NCBI GenBank assembly: GCA_964428475.1
Contig: CAYRYO010000011.1
Span: forward strand, 1 to 44,629
Length of the DNA: 44,629 nucleotides
Origin: JARICQ01 sp964428475
Lineage (GTDB): Bacteria > Bacillota > Clostridia > Tissierellales > Tissierellaceae
Direction: 5' to 3'
Shown here: positions 16,279-24,725 of the stretch, one piece after another
Layout: every line of letters begins with the position of its first letter
Position numbering within the stretch: the first letter of the stretch is position 1
Translations under genes and position numbers: made by a program
Notes under the pieces: generated by a model
Told to the model about the DNA's origin: nothing
What the model saw: only the letters and a program-made list of their open reading frames with translations
Database searches by the model: none

Positions 16279-17355
16279 CTAAGCTTTTATAGATGCTATT
16301 AGTGAAGTAAGTGGTATAGTGAGCACTAGTCCGATGCTACCGGATAGTGCTCTTAAAATTTCTTCTGCTATAAACTGCATATTGATAATATTTGTAAAGG
16401 ACGTGTCCATAGTAATAAAGTACAAAAACAAAGGTAGGGAAGTACCTGCATAGGCAAGTATTAGTGTATTAGTCATAGTAGACATAATATCCTTGCCTAC
16501 ACTTATTCCAGAAGTAAATAGAGATATAGATGATATGGCTGGTTTCTTTTTCTTCATTTCAAATATAAATGAAGTGATGGACATCCCTATATCCATTACA
16601 GCGCCCATAGTTCCAAGAATCATTCCACTAAACAGGAGTCCCCTAAAATCTATAATTACATCTGTATGAGTTACTAGGGTTTGAACACTGTCATCACAGA
16701 GACCTGTCAAGGCCATTAGACTTCCAAAATAATAAGCACATAGTCCAGCTATTATGGTTCCACCTATAGTACTTACAATTGCACAAAAGCTTTTTTTACT
16801 AAATCCACTTATAAGTATAAAATTGGCCAATATGGCAATTGAAGATATAACAATAGTAGCTAGTATTGGACTGGTTCCATTTAGTATTAGCGGTATCAAG
16901 CAAAATATAATCAGTAAAAAGGTCAGTAGTAGAGATAAGACTGCAAATATTCCCTTAAAACCTCCAAATATAAGCAATACAACTACAAAAATAATAGCAA
17001 GCATCTTAAGTGTATCTTTTCTATTTACATCATATACTCCAGCTCTCTTAATTTCTCCATCTTTCATTTGTAGACTTACAATAATAGGCATTCCATTTTT
17101 AAATTCAATATCTAGGGAAGTCCCCTGAGTGGGGATGTATTCAAGTTCAATTGTCTTGTTTTCATAAGGGCCTTCTGTAAACTGTGATTTGATTTTATAT
17201 GTTTTAATATCATTTTCGATTTTTTCTTTTAGATCTATGATTGTAGCCTTATAGTATTCGTATTCTATCTCTTCCTCAGCATAGCTATTTATGGAAAATA
17301 TAAAAATTGATATAAAGATAATCACAATACAAAATATCTTATATAATATCTTCAT
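16279..17355 (-). CDS. YibE/F family membrane protein
   Basis: A 358-residue protein with an N-terminal signal or anchor (residues 1-26), an extracytoplasmic part (about 27-120) containing a beta-barrel-like segment (YYKATIIDLKEKIENDIKTYKIKSQ), and about seven or eight membrane segments. LKMLAIIFVVVLLIFGGFKGIFAVLSLLLTFLLI and ILGTMGAVMDIGMSITSFIFEM are characteristic of the YibE/F family. Function is unknown; these proteins are widespread in Firmicutes. The ribosome binding site is AAGGGGG before ATG 17355. It follows a minus-strand ABC/lipoprotein operon but has its own possible promoter and an inverted repeat directly upstream. Confidence 0.85.
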   Translation of the reverse strand: MKILYKIFCIVIIFISIFIFSINSYAEEEIEYEYYKATIIDLKEKIENDIKTYKIKSQFTEGPYENKTIELEYIPTQGTSLDIEFKNGMPIIVSLQMKDGEIKRAGVYDVNRKDTLKMLAIIFVVVLLIFGGFKGIFAVLSLLLTFLLIIFCLIPLILNGTSPILATIVISSIAILANFILISGFSKKSFCAIVSTIGGTIIAGLCAYYFGSLMALTGLCDDSVQTLVTHTDVIIDFRGLLFSGMILGTMGAVMDIGMSITSFIFEMKKKKPAISSISLFTSGISVGKDIMSTMTNTLILAYAGTSLPLFLYFITMDTSFTNIINMQFIAEEILRALSGSIGLVLTIPLTSLIASIKA

Positions 17356-17369
17356 TAGAATCCCCCTTG

Positions 17370-17394
17370 TCCTAAAATGTTGTATAATTTAGGA
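17370..17394 (-). promoter_or_regulatory. Inverted repeat upstream of the YibE/F gene
   Basis: TCCTAAA (17370-17376) and TTTAGGA (17388-17394) are perfect 7-base arms 11 bases apart, directly upstream of the ribosome binding site; the spacer contains a TATACAAC that could be a -10 box on the minus strand. It could be an operator, or a hairpin in the leader mRNA. A second imperfect dyad (AATTATC ... GATAATT) lies just upstream. Confidence 0.35.
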
Positions 17395-17448
17395 TATGAA
17401 TTATCTTATGAAAATATGATAATTAGGAATGCATCTATTTCTTTATTT

Positions 17449-18408
17449 CTAATTTCTCTCAATTGAAAAGTATATGAGCCTTCTATCTTTTCCTGAAATG
17501 GTATTGGCCTTATTGTAATTGATCAATACATTGTAATTATTTAAATTTATTTTTTTAATATTAGTCTTTTCTTGGGACATATATTTATACTCATCTACTA
17601 ATATGTTTTTTTCATTTTCACCTAGATCAAGGCAATTAATCAGATTGATAAAGACAGTCATATCATCGTATGTTAAATCCCCTTCATTTTTACCTTTCAA
17701 GAGTATGTTTATCTTTTCGATATCTCTATCGTCGAAAAACATATGGTATCTTATACTGAAATTATTTGAATTAGACGAGTAATGAGGGTTATTAAAGCTT
17801 ACAAACTCTATTAGATTTAATTTTTCACCCATTATAATATTCTCTAAAATACATTTATTATCACAAACGCTACTAAGGATATCTTTATAATACCCATCTT
17901 TTATATCTAGGAAATTAATCTCAATAGATATAAAGTTATCTTCCTCGGCATCTTGATTTTCTGTATATATTAGGGTTCTTCCTATTTTATTTATAATAGA
18001 ATCGTTAACTTTTAATGCTTTGTTTTCCATCTCATCTATATAATCTTTTAAGCCTTCAGCTAAGCTATTATCAAGTATTTCAACTAAATCATTGAAATAT
18101 TCACTGCTATGAATATATTTATTATTAAAGTTAATATCCTTAAGATTTAGACCATCTCTCCCATATGTATTTATATATATGGGAGAAAATTCATGTGTAC
18201 TATCTTTATACCTTTCTCCTAAATCATTTATATCGGCAATAACCTTTTTCATATCATCATTTAGGTATATACCTTGTTCACTCTTATATCCTATTGACTC
18301 TACATTTTCGAGTACAATTACATTGGAATCATCTTGTTCATCTACATATGCAGCGGAGCATCCTGTTAACATTAATGAGATAGCTAATATAAATATCAAT
18401 TTCTTCAC
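17449..18408 (-). CDS. Predicted lipoprotein of a GntR/ABC operon
   Basis: A protein of about 319 residues with a lipoprotein signal peptide (KKLIFILAISLMLTGC, lipobox LTGC) and no other membrane segment, so it should be anchored outside the cell. The remainder is acidic and asparagine-rich; no family was recognised. It is the fourth gene of the unit GntR regulator - ATPase - permease - lipoprotein, 11 bases after the permease stop codon, and could be an accessory subunit of that transporter or a sensor of the same stress. The start is ambiguous between TTG 18411 and GTG 18408; the GTG has the better spacing from GGAGGGG. Confidence 0.7.
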   Translation of the reverse strand: MKKLIFILAISLMLTGCSAAYVDEQDDSNVIVLENVESIGYKSEQGIYLNDDMKKVIADINDLGERYKDSTHEFSPIYINTYGRDGLNLKDINFNNKYIHSSEYFNDLVEILDNSLAEGLKDYIDEMENKALKVNDSIINKIGRTLIYTENQDAEEDNFISIEINFLDIKDGYYKDILSSVCDNKCILENIIMGEKLNLIEFVSFNNPHYSSNSNNFSIRYHMFFDDRDIEKINILLKGKNEGDLTYDDMTVFINLINCLDLGENEKNILVDEYKYMSQEKTNIKKINLNNYNVLINYNKANTISGKDRRLIYFSIERN

Positions 18409-18419
18409 CAAAACCCCTC

Positions 18420-19496
18420 CTATCTAGTGCCTACTTGTGTGATTTTATTGCTTATAAGATATCCTATAAATCCACCTAATAGTATTAATAGAATATATAT
18501 AAGACCGTGTATCCGTATCATTAATATTCCACTTAGTACAGTAGATACCAATAGTCCACTACAAATAGTAACTCCTAATTTGAATATATTTCCAGTGCTT
18601 TTAAATACAATTACTTTGTTTTCATTTTCAACCTTTGAACTTTTATTAAAATTATAGGCTATCAATATATTTACTATGATTAAAACAAAACTTATTATAT
18701 ATTTAATTTCTAAGTGCTCAATAGTACTAATTCTACCTAGGACCCTATCGCCACTCATAAGTATTGTGCTATAAATATGTTCAAATGGATATGACCAAGG
18801 GAATAACCATACGGCAAAGTCTTCTATATGTCTAAATACTGGACTATGAAAAAAGAAATCTAATGTATACAATGATGCAAAGACAATAAATACGGGCCCC
18901 AGCCATACTAATACTCCTGTTACTATACCCCCTATTACATTTGTAAAGGTATATTGAACCATAAACAAGAAGCAATAAAAGCTAAGAACTACTAAATATA
19001 TAAGTCCTATTTCTTTGGATAAACTTACTACACCATCAGCCACTATAAATGGTTCTGCCATAGCACTTATACTATAAATATCTTTTATCCAAAACATATT
19101 GTTATTTCTTACAATTATTATTCCTACAGTCAAGACTATAAAAGCTACCGTTAAATTAATTATTCCAGTTATTAATTTAATTTTAAAAAATTCTTCTTTT
19201 TTTACTGGTAGGGATTTTAAAAATCTTCCTACTTCCTGATCCTTTTCTGATTTAAATTGCATAAATATCTGAACTGCAGAGAGCATTGTAAATAATACAA
19301 AGGTCATATCAGATATATATCTTAAAGAACTTTGAATCAAGGCTTCATTGCCATATATTCCATTGTTGAATTTTGCTGCATATTCTCCGTCTAAAGACAT
19401 ACTAAACATCATTATTAGATATAAACTAATCAAAACAGATAAGAGTAACATCCACTTCATAGATCTAATTTCATGTTTCAATATGGATTTATTCAT
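18420..19496 (-). CDS. ABC-2 type transporter permease
   Basis: A 358-residue membrane protein with about six or seven hydrophobic segments. The first lies at about residues 14-32, followed by a loop with QFKSEKDQEVGRFLKSLPVKKEEFFKIKLITG, a pattern common in ABC-2 permeases of the YtrC/D or bacitracin-resistance type. It should pair with the ATPase encoded just upstream, whose last 8 bases overlap its start. The substrate is unknown; relatives controlled by YtrA-type regulators respond to cell-wall antibiotics. The ribosome binding site is AGGGGGG before ATG 19496. Confidence 0.8.
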   Translation of the reverse strand: MNKSILKHEIRSMKWMLLLSVLISLYLIMMFSMSLDGEYAAKFNNGIYGNEALIQSSLRYISDMTFVLFTMLSAVQIFMQFKSEKDQEVGRFLKSLPVKKEEFFKIKLITGIINLTVAFIVLTVGIIIVRNNNMFWIKDIYSISAMAEPFIVADGVVSLSKEIGLIYLVVLSFYCFLFMVQYTFTNVIGGIVTGVLVWLGPVFIVFASLYTLDFFFHSPVFRHIEDFAVWLFPWSYPFEHIYSTILMSGDRVLGRISTIEHLEIKYIISFVLIIVNILIAYNFNKSSKVENENKVIVFKSTGNIFKLGVTICSGLLVSTVLSGILMIRIHGLIYILLILLGGFIGYLISNKITQVGTR

Positions 19497-20382
19497 TGAT
19501 TTCCCCCCTAGCTTTGCTTTTATTGGTATATATAAATATTTCTTCTAATGTAATTCCTATATTTTCAATAAGTTGGGCTCCAAGATTATTCAAATCATCT
19601 ATTAGCTCATCGCTGTAATCATCTGTAACCAGATAATATACACTACCTATCTTTTCAATATTTATAATATTATCTAATTGATGCAGCTTTTCATCTACAT
19701 CTTCTTTAAATATGACCTGTAGTTTCTTAACATTTTCTTTTAAATCATCTATATTTGATTGGTATTTAACTTTTCCATTATTAAGTATTGTAAATTCATC
19801 GCAAAATCTCTCCAATTCTGCTATATGATGAGAACTTATCACTATAGTTAGATTTCTTTCATAAACTTGACCTATAAGTATATCAAGTAAATCTTTTTTG
19901 ATAATGGCATCAAGTCCAGATGTCGGTTCATCTAGTATTAACACTTCTGGTCTTATGGAGAGGTTCAACATAAGAGACAATCTCATTTGCATACCTTTAG
20001 ACAGCTGCTTTATCTTTTTATCAAGTTTTAATCCAAATATCTTATTATATTCGGTAAAGTCTTCTTTAGAAAATTCATGGTAAATCCCAGAATAAAAATC
20101 CACTATTTCACTTATCTTATAATCTTTAAAGTATTGATTTCTATCTGCTACATATCCAATTTTCTTTTTTACATCATTATTATCGTAAACACTATCTCCT
20201 TCTATGAGGATCTTTCCTCTTTCTACAGCGTATACTCCTGCTAACATCTGTAAAAGAGTGGTTTTTCCTGCACCATTTTCTCCTATAATTCCATGAATAC
20301 TGCCTTTTTTTATCTTTATATTTACATTGTCTAGGGCTATAAAATCTCCAAAGACCTTGCTTACGTCTATTACATCTATCAT
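19489..20382 (-). CDS. ABC transporter ATP-binding protein
   Basis: A 297-residue ATPase: Walker A GENGAGKTT (about residues 33-41), signature LSKGMQMRLSL (about 135, with K-G-M in place of G-G-Q, as usual in ABC-2 exporters), Walker B with EVLILDEPTSGLD (about 155), and switch His in ISSHHIAEL (about 190). It provides energy to the downstream permease. It overlaps the GntR gene by 4 bases (ATGA), so translation is coupled. The C-terminal third (about 215-297) is an extension typical of the subfamily. Confidence 0.9.
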   Translation of the reverse strand: MIDVIDVSKVFGDFIALDNVNIKIKKGSIHGIIGENGAGKTTLLQMLAGVYAVERGKILIEGDSVYDNNDVKKKIGYVADRNQYFKDYKISEIVDFYSGIYHEFSKEDFTEYNKIFGLKLDKKIKQLSKGMQMRLSLMLNLSIRPEVLILDEPTSGLDAIIKKDLLDILIGQVYERNLTIVISSHHIAELERFCDEFTILNNGKVKYQSNIDDLKENVKKLQVIFKEDVDEKLHQLDNIINIEKIGSVYYLVTDDYSDELIDDLNNLGAQLIENIGITLEEIFIYTNKSKARGEINE

Positions 20383-20768
20383 TGCGATCCTCCTTTTTTG
20401 ATATCACAGTATATTTTTTTTATTTCATCAATTATTTTCTCTTTACTAAATCCTAAATGTCCTAGTTCTATGCATATATCCCTAAGATTATCTATAGCTT
20501 TGACTATTCGCTCATTATCTATGGGAAGATCTAAATCTGAATTTATAAAGGTCCCTCTTCCTCTTATAGTATTGGTGATTTTTTGCCTTTCTAATTCCTG
20601 GTATGCCTTGCTAACTGTATTGGGATTAACAGAAAGTATGCTAGCCATCTGTCTTACAGAGGGGAGTTTATCATTGGGTCTTAATATCTTCTTTAATGTT
20701 AGTTCTTTTATATTGTCTATAATCTGCTCGTAAATGGGTTTATCGCTAGTGGTATTTATATTAAACAT
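20379..20768 (-). CDS. GntR-family regulator, YtrA subfamily
   Basis: A 129-residue regulator with only the winged helix-turn-helix (about residues 10-75: KPIYEQIIDNIKELTLKKILRPNDKLPSVRQMASILSVNPNTVSKAYQELE) and a short helical tail, the hallmark of the YtrA subfamily, which lack a large effector domain. YtrA proteins repress the ABC operon they head and are released under envelope stress. A perfect 9-bp dyad overlaps the promoter directly upstream. The ribosome binding site is AAAGGAGG. Confidence 0.88.
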   Translation of the reverse strand: MFNINTTSDKPIYEQIIDNIKELTLKKILRPNDKLPSVRQMASILSVNPNTVSKAYQELERQKITNTIRGRGTFINSDLDLPIDNERIVKAIDNLRDICIELGHLGFSKEKIIDEIKKIYCDIKKGGSQ

Positions 20769-20783
20769 AGGATTCCTCCTTTC

Positions 20784-20826
20784 AGTGTACTAGGTGTATT
20801 ATAACTAATAGTACACTTTTTGTAAA
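20784..20826 (-). promoter_or_regulatory. GntR operon promoter with overlapping palindromic operator
   Basis: On the minus strand: -35 TTTACA (20826-20821), 17-base spacer, -10 TATAAT (20803-20798). The perfect dyad AGTGTACTA ... TAGTACACT (arms 20809-20817 and 20784-20792) covers the spacer and the region just downstream of -10, so binding would block RNA polymerase. An inner reading, AGTGTA-N13-TACAC, matches the B. subtilis YtrA site as I remember it. Confidence 0.75.
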
Positions 20827-20860
20827 GTCCTATTTATGAAATTTTTGCTATAAAATAAAA

Positions 20861-20901
20861 AACAACCCTGCTAATAGCTATTTTAAGCCATTGACAGGGT
20901 T
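20861..20901 (-). terminator. Terminator after the nitroreductase gene
   Basis: On the minus strand AACCCTG (20901-20895) pairs with CAGGGTT (20880-20874) around a long loop that has some internal pairing, followed by GTTTTTTATTTT. It ends the nitroreductase transcript just before the GntR operon promoter. Confidence 0.7.
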
Positions 20902-20913
20902 TGAAATTTTTGA

Positions 20914-21687
20914 TTATTTAATTTTGTGTTTTAGTTGAAAATTAAAGCCTTGATCTCTTACTACATTTAGGAGTTTGACTCTTTTTTCATTAGGATTTTT
21001 AAGTACTCCTACCACTTGTTTGCTAAAGGAATCTAATGGTTTAGTAGTATCTCTTAAATCATAATAATTTTGCATTTCCTTGTCGTATTCTCTGATTGAT
21101 TCAAGATAATTATCCTGTATCATGTATTTATTTTCAAATACTTTAAGAGCTATATCCATTCTAGGTTTTAAAGCTGGTTTTTCATCTGGATATCCAAAAC
21201 CTAGGCCGACTATTGGGAATGTCAACTCTGGAAGCTCTAGTATTTCTATCATCTTAGCTGTATCATTTAGTATACTTCCAAAATAAACTGCACCCATATC
21301 TAGTGATTCAATAGCTACACACATATTTTGAGCAGCTAAACATCCATCTGTCCATCCTTGGAAAAACCTATCCATATCTCTTTTTGCCTCTAAATCTTCT
21401 CCCAATTCTTCTGATATCTTTGCATTTCTATATACATCTACTATAAAGATCAGGAGCTCGGGTGCGTCTTTTACATAATCCTGCTTGCAGACTTGTGCAA
21501 TTCCTTTTTTCTTGTCCTCATCAGTCACCCTTATTATGCTATATGACTGCATTGCAATACTCGAAGCTGTACGATTTGCTACTTGGAAAAGTGTATTTAA
21601 TGTCTTTTCATCTACAGGTTTATTTTTAAACCTTCTGATGGTTTTATGATTTAGTTGATTTTCTATTGTTTTATTCAAAAAACTCAC
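20914..21687 (-). CDS. Nitroreductase family NAD(P)H-dependent flavoprotein
   Basis: A 257-residue protein of the nitroreductase fold, closest in look to the NfrA/FRP subgroup: NHKTIRRFKNKPVDEKTLNTLFQVANRTASSIAMQSYSIIRV at the N-terminus (FMN-binding Arg residues and the S-S-x-x-x-Q-S-Y-S strand), AAQNMCVAIESLDMGAVYFGSI (about residues 115-136) and PELTFPIVGLGFGYPDEKPALKPR (about 152-175). It would reduce flavins, quinones or nitro compounds with NAD(P)H in the cytoplasm. It is a single gene with its own terminator. Confidence 0.85.
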   Translation of the reverse strand: MSFLNKTIENQLNHKTIRRFKNKPVDEKTLNTLFQVANRTASSIAMQSYSIIRVTDEDKKKGIAQVCKQDYVKDAPELLIFIVDVYRNAKISEELGEDLEAKRDMDRFFQGWTDGCLAAQNMCVAIESLDMGAVYFGSILNDTAKMIEILELPELTFPIVGLGFGYPDEKPALKPRMDIALKVFENKYMIQDNYLESIREYDKEMQNYYDLRDTTKPLDSFSKQVVGVLKNPNEKRVKLLNVVRDQGFNFQLKHKIK

Positions 21688-21896
21688 CTCTCATTATATT
21701 ATTTCTACCATATACTTACCACTATTTCCATTTATAAAACAATAATACATATTTAAAAAGTTTAAATTCACAAAAAATGGAGATATATAAATAGATATAG
21801 AAAGTGAGAGTTACACTATAGATAGATATAAAAATAGAATAGAAATAAAAGCAAGATTTGCAGAAAAAATATAAGCAGAATAAGGAGAGTTAAAAG

Positions 21897-22820
21897 ATGA
21901 AAAAAATGATAAGTTTAGTTTTAGTGATATCCATATTAGCGGTAATTTTGGCAGGATGTGCTGCTAGTTCGGATCTAGCAGATAATGGCAAGTTAAAAGT
22001 AGTAGTGACTACGACTATAATAGCTGATGTCACTAGAGAAATAGCAGGAGATCTTGTAGATGTTGAGGCACTAATGGGGCCTGGAGTAGACCCTCATCTT
22101 TACAAGGCTAGTGCAGGAGATGTTAAAAGAATGAGTGATGCAGATATGGTCGTATACAATGGCTTGCATCTAGAGGGAAGAATGGGAGAGGTATTTGCAA
22201 ACATGAAGGATAAGATTATATTTGCAGCAAATGAAAATTTGGATGAATCAAAGCTCTTAGAATCTAGTGATGGGTCTGGATATTTTGACCCTCATGTATG
22301 GTTTGATGTAAAGATATGGAAAGGTGCAACGGAGAGAATAGCAGAAGGATTAAAAGAATTAGATCCAGAAAATATAGATATATATCAAGCAAATCTAGAG
22401 GGTTATTTAGCTGAATTAGATGATTTAGATAAGTATGTAATAGATAGAACAGAAGAATTAGCTCCTGACAAAAGGATACTTGTAACTGCACATGATGCCT
22501 TTCAATATTTTGGGAATCAATATGGCTTTGAAGTTAGAGGACTACAGGGTATAAGTACAGATGCAGAGGCAGGTACATCTGATGTAAGAAAGTTAGCAGA
22601 CTTTATAGTAGACAAAGAGATAAAAGCTATATTTGTAGAATCTTCTGTTCCTAGGAAAAACATAGAAGCACTTCAAGAGGCAGTAAAGGCTAAGGGCTTT
22701 GATGTAGAGATAGGTGGAGAACTGTACTCAGATTCTACAGGAGATGTGGGTACGGATGCTGAAAGCTATATAGGTACAGTTACTTCCAATATTGACACAA
22801 TTGTAGATGCATTAAAATAA
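21897..22820 (+). CDS. Mn/Zn ABC transporter substrate-binding lipoprotein (TroA/PsaA family)
   Basis: A 307-residue lipoprotein (signal peptide to lipobox LAGC, Cys21) of the cluster A-I metal-binding family. The four metal ligands are recognisable: His in GVDPHLYKAS (about residue 65), His in FDPHVWFD (about 126), His in VTAHDAF (about 195) and Asp in LYSDSTGD (about 280). There is no His-rich loop of the kind typical of ZnuA, which favours a TroA/PsaA-like Mn, Zn or Fe carrier. It is the first gene of a four-gene importer with the ATPase 24 bases on. No MntR or Zur box was recognised in the 209 bases upstream. The ribosome binding site is AAGGAGAG. Confidence 0.9.
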   Translation: MKKMISLVLVISILAVILAGCAASSDLADNGKLKVVVTTTIIADVTREIAGDLVDVEALMGPGVDPHLYKASAGDVKRMSDADMVVYNGLHLEGRMGEVFANMKDKIIFAANENLDESKLLESSDGSGYFDPHVWFDVKIWKGATERIAEGLKELDPENIDIYQANLEGYLAELDDLDKYVIDRTEELAPDKRILVTAHDAFQYFGNQYGFEVRGLQGISTDAEAGTSDVRKLADFIVDKEIKAIFVESSVPRKNIEALQEAVKAKGFDVEIGGELYSDSTGDVGTDAESYIGTVTSNIDTIVDALK

Positions 22821-22844
22821 TATTTTAAATAGGGGAGATTATTT

Positions 22845-23582
22845 ATGAAGGATCTTGAGTATATTATAAAAGTAGAAGATATGACGGTTGCATATCACAC
22901 AAAACCTGTATTATGGGATATAGATCTAGAAATACCAAAGTCAGTTTTAATGGCAATAGTAGGACCAAACGGGGCAGGTAAATCTACTCTTATAAAGGCT
23001 ATGCTTGATTTAATAAAACCTATATCAGGGAATGTACTATTTAATGGAGAGAGTTACAAGGCACACAGAAAGCATATAGGATATGTTCCTCAAAGTGAAA
23101 GTGTAGACTGGGATTTCCCCGCAAATGTACTCGATGTGGTGCTGATGGGAAGATATGGAGAACTTGGCTGGTTTAAAAGACCAGGCAAAAAAGACCTTGA
23201 ATTAGCTTTAGATGCTCTGGAAAAGGTAGGGATGAAGGATTTTGCAGCTAGACAAATCTCTCAACTTTCAGGTGGACAGCAACAGAGAATATTTTTAGCT
23301 AGGGCTCTTGTTCAAGATGCGGATATATATTTTATGGATGAGCCATTTAAGGGTGTAGATGCAAAAACTGAGGGAGCTATAATAGAGCTTCTAAAAGACT
23401 TAAAGAATAGAGGGAAGACGCTAATAGTAGTGCATCATGATCTTCAAACGGTGGAGGAATACTTTGATTGGGTAGTGCTTTTAAATAGGCAAATAGTGGA
23501 GGTAGGGCCAGTAGAAGAAGTGTTTACAGAAGAAAATCTAAATAGAACATATAGGACTACAGGTAAAATTTTAAAAAGGTAG
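22845..23582 (+). CDS. Mn/Zn ABC transporter ATP-binding protein
   Basis: A 245-residue ATPase: Walker A GPNGAGKST (about residues 39-47), YVPQSESVDWDFP, a Q-loop form typical of the Mn/Zn (TroB/MntB) branch, signature LSGGQQQR (about 141), Walker B IYFMDEPFKGVD (about 160) and switch His in VVHHDL (about 194). It energises the two permeases that follow. The ribosome binding site is AGGGGAG before ATG 22845; the next gene starts 9 bases after its stop. Confidence 0.93.
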   Translation: MKDLEYIIKVEDMTVAYHTKPVLWDIDLEIPKSVLMAIVGPNGAGKSTLIKAMLDLIKPISGNVLFNGESYKAHRKHIGYVPQSESVDWDFPANVLDVVLMGRYGELGWFKRPGKKDLELALDALEKVGMKDFAARQISQLSGGQQQRIFLARALVQDADIYFMDEPFKGVDAKTEGAIIELLKDLKNRGKTLIVVHHDLQTVEEYFDWVVLLNRQIVEVGPVEEVFTEENLNRTYRTTGKILKR

Positions 23583-23591
23583 GGGATAGAG

Positions 23592-24725
23592 TTGAATATT
23601 ATAGAACTTATATTGACAGATTATACACTGCAAATAGTATCTCTTGGCTCTGCCCTACTTGGAATAATAAGTGGAGTACTTGGAAGCTTTGCAGTGATTA
23701 GAAAAGAAAGTCTCTTAGGAGATGCAGTTTCTCACTCGGCACTTCCAGGAATAGCATTGGCATTTTTATTTACGGGTACAAAGAATACAGAGATACTTCT
23801 TTTAGGAGCGCTTATATCAGGACTCTTATCTACCTTTCTTATAATGGCTATAAGCAAGTACTCTAGGATTAAGTTTGACAGTGCCTTAGCTCTTATACTT
23901 TCAGTATTCTTTGGTGGGGGTCTTGTGCTTTTAACATATATCCAGAAGATACCAAATGCAAATCAAGCAGGCCTTGAAAAGTTTATATTTGGTCAGGCAT
24001 CAACTGTGCTTCTTAGAGATGTAAAGATAATAGCGATACTTGGGGCAGTGCTTCTCGTGCTTGTAATGATATTTTGGAAAGAATTTAAAATAGTATCCTT
24101 TGATATGAATTTTGCTGAGAGTTTAGGATTTGATACTAAAAAAATCACAGCACTTTTATTTGGAATGATAGTTACATCAATTATAATAGGTTTGCAAACA
24201 GTTGGAGTTATACTGATGAGTGCCATGCTTACAGCACCAGCAGTGGCGGCGAGGCAGTGGACAGATAAGCTTCATGTAATGGTAGTTCTATCTGCCTTAT
24301 TTGGAGCAATCTCGGGGATAGGTGGCACCCTTGTAAGTTCTCTTGTATCTAAGATGCCAACAGGACCTATGATAGTTGTGATTATAAGTACAATAGTTAT
24401 TATAAGTCTTAGCTTAGCACCCAATAGGGGACTTGTATGGAGATATATAAGAGAAAATAAAAATCAAAAATCAGTAAATGAAGACCAGGTACTAGTAAAC
24501 CTATATCATCTAGCTATGAACCATAATGATATAGAACACGGTCATGATATAGCAAATATATGCTTGCATTCAACACTTGGTTCAAAATGTAGTGATAAGG
24601 TAAGAAATCATCTAGATCATTTAGAAGACAGAGGATTTACTAAAAGGGATTATTTTGACAAATGGTTTATAACCAGTAGCGGAATAGATTATGTAGAAAA
24701 TTACTTTAAAGAGGAGGAGATGTAG
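23592..24725 (+). CDS. Mn/Zn ABC transporter permease with C-terminal winged-helix-like domain
   Basis: A 377-residue protein. Residues 1-285 form a normal metal ABC-3 permease with about eight or nine membrane segments, including ESLLGDAVSHSALPGIALAF (about 37) and the Gly-rich VGVILMSAMLTAPAVAARQW. After the last segment there is a soluble tail of about 90 residues (285-377) that looks like a winged helix: helices DQVLVNLYHLAMNH and CSDKVRNHLDHLEDRGF, then a wing-like WFITSSGIDYVENYF. Plain TroC/MntB permeases end near 285-300. Chlamydial YtgC has a fused DtxR-like repressor in this place. The start is TTG 23592. It abuts the next permease gene directly (TAGATG). Confidence 0.85.
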   Translation: MNIIELILTDYTLQIVSLGSALLGIISGVLGSFAVIRKESLLGDAVSHSALPGIALAFLFTGTKNTEILLLGALISGLLSTFLIMAISKYSRIKFDSALALILSVFFGGGLVLLTYIQKIPNANQAGLEKFIFGQASTVLLRDVKIIAILGAVLLVLVMIFWKEFKIVSFDMNFAESLGFDTKKITALLFGMIVTSIIIGLQTVGVILMSAMLTAPAVAARQWTDKLHVMVVLSALFGAISGIGGTLVSSLVSKMPTGPMIVVIISTIVIISLSLAPNRGLVWRYIRENKNQKSVNEDQVLVNLYHLAMNHNDIEHGHDIANICLHSTLGSKCSDKVRNHLDHLEDRGFTKRDYFDKWFITSSGIDYVENYFKEEEM

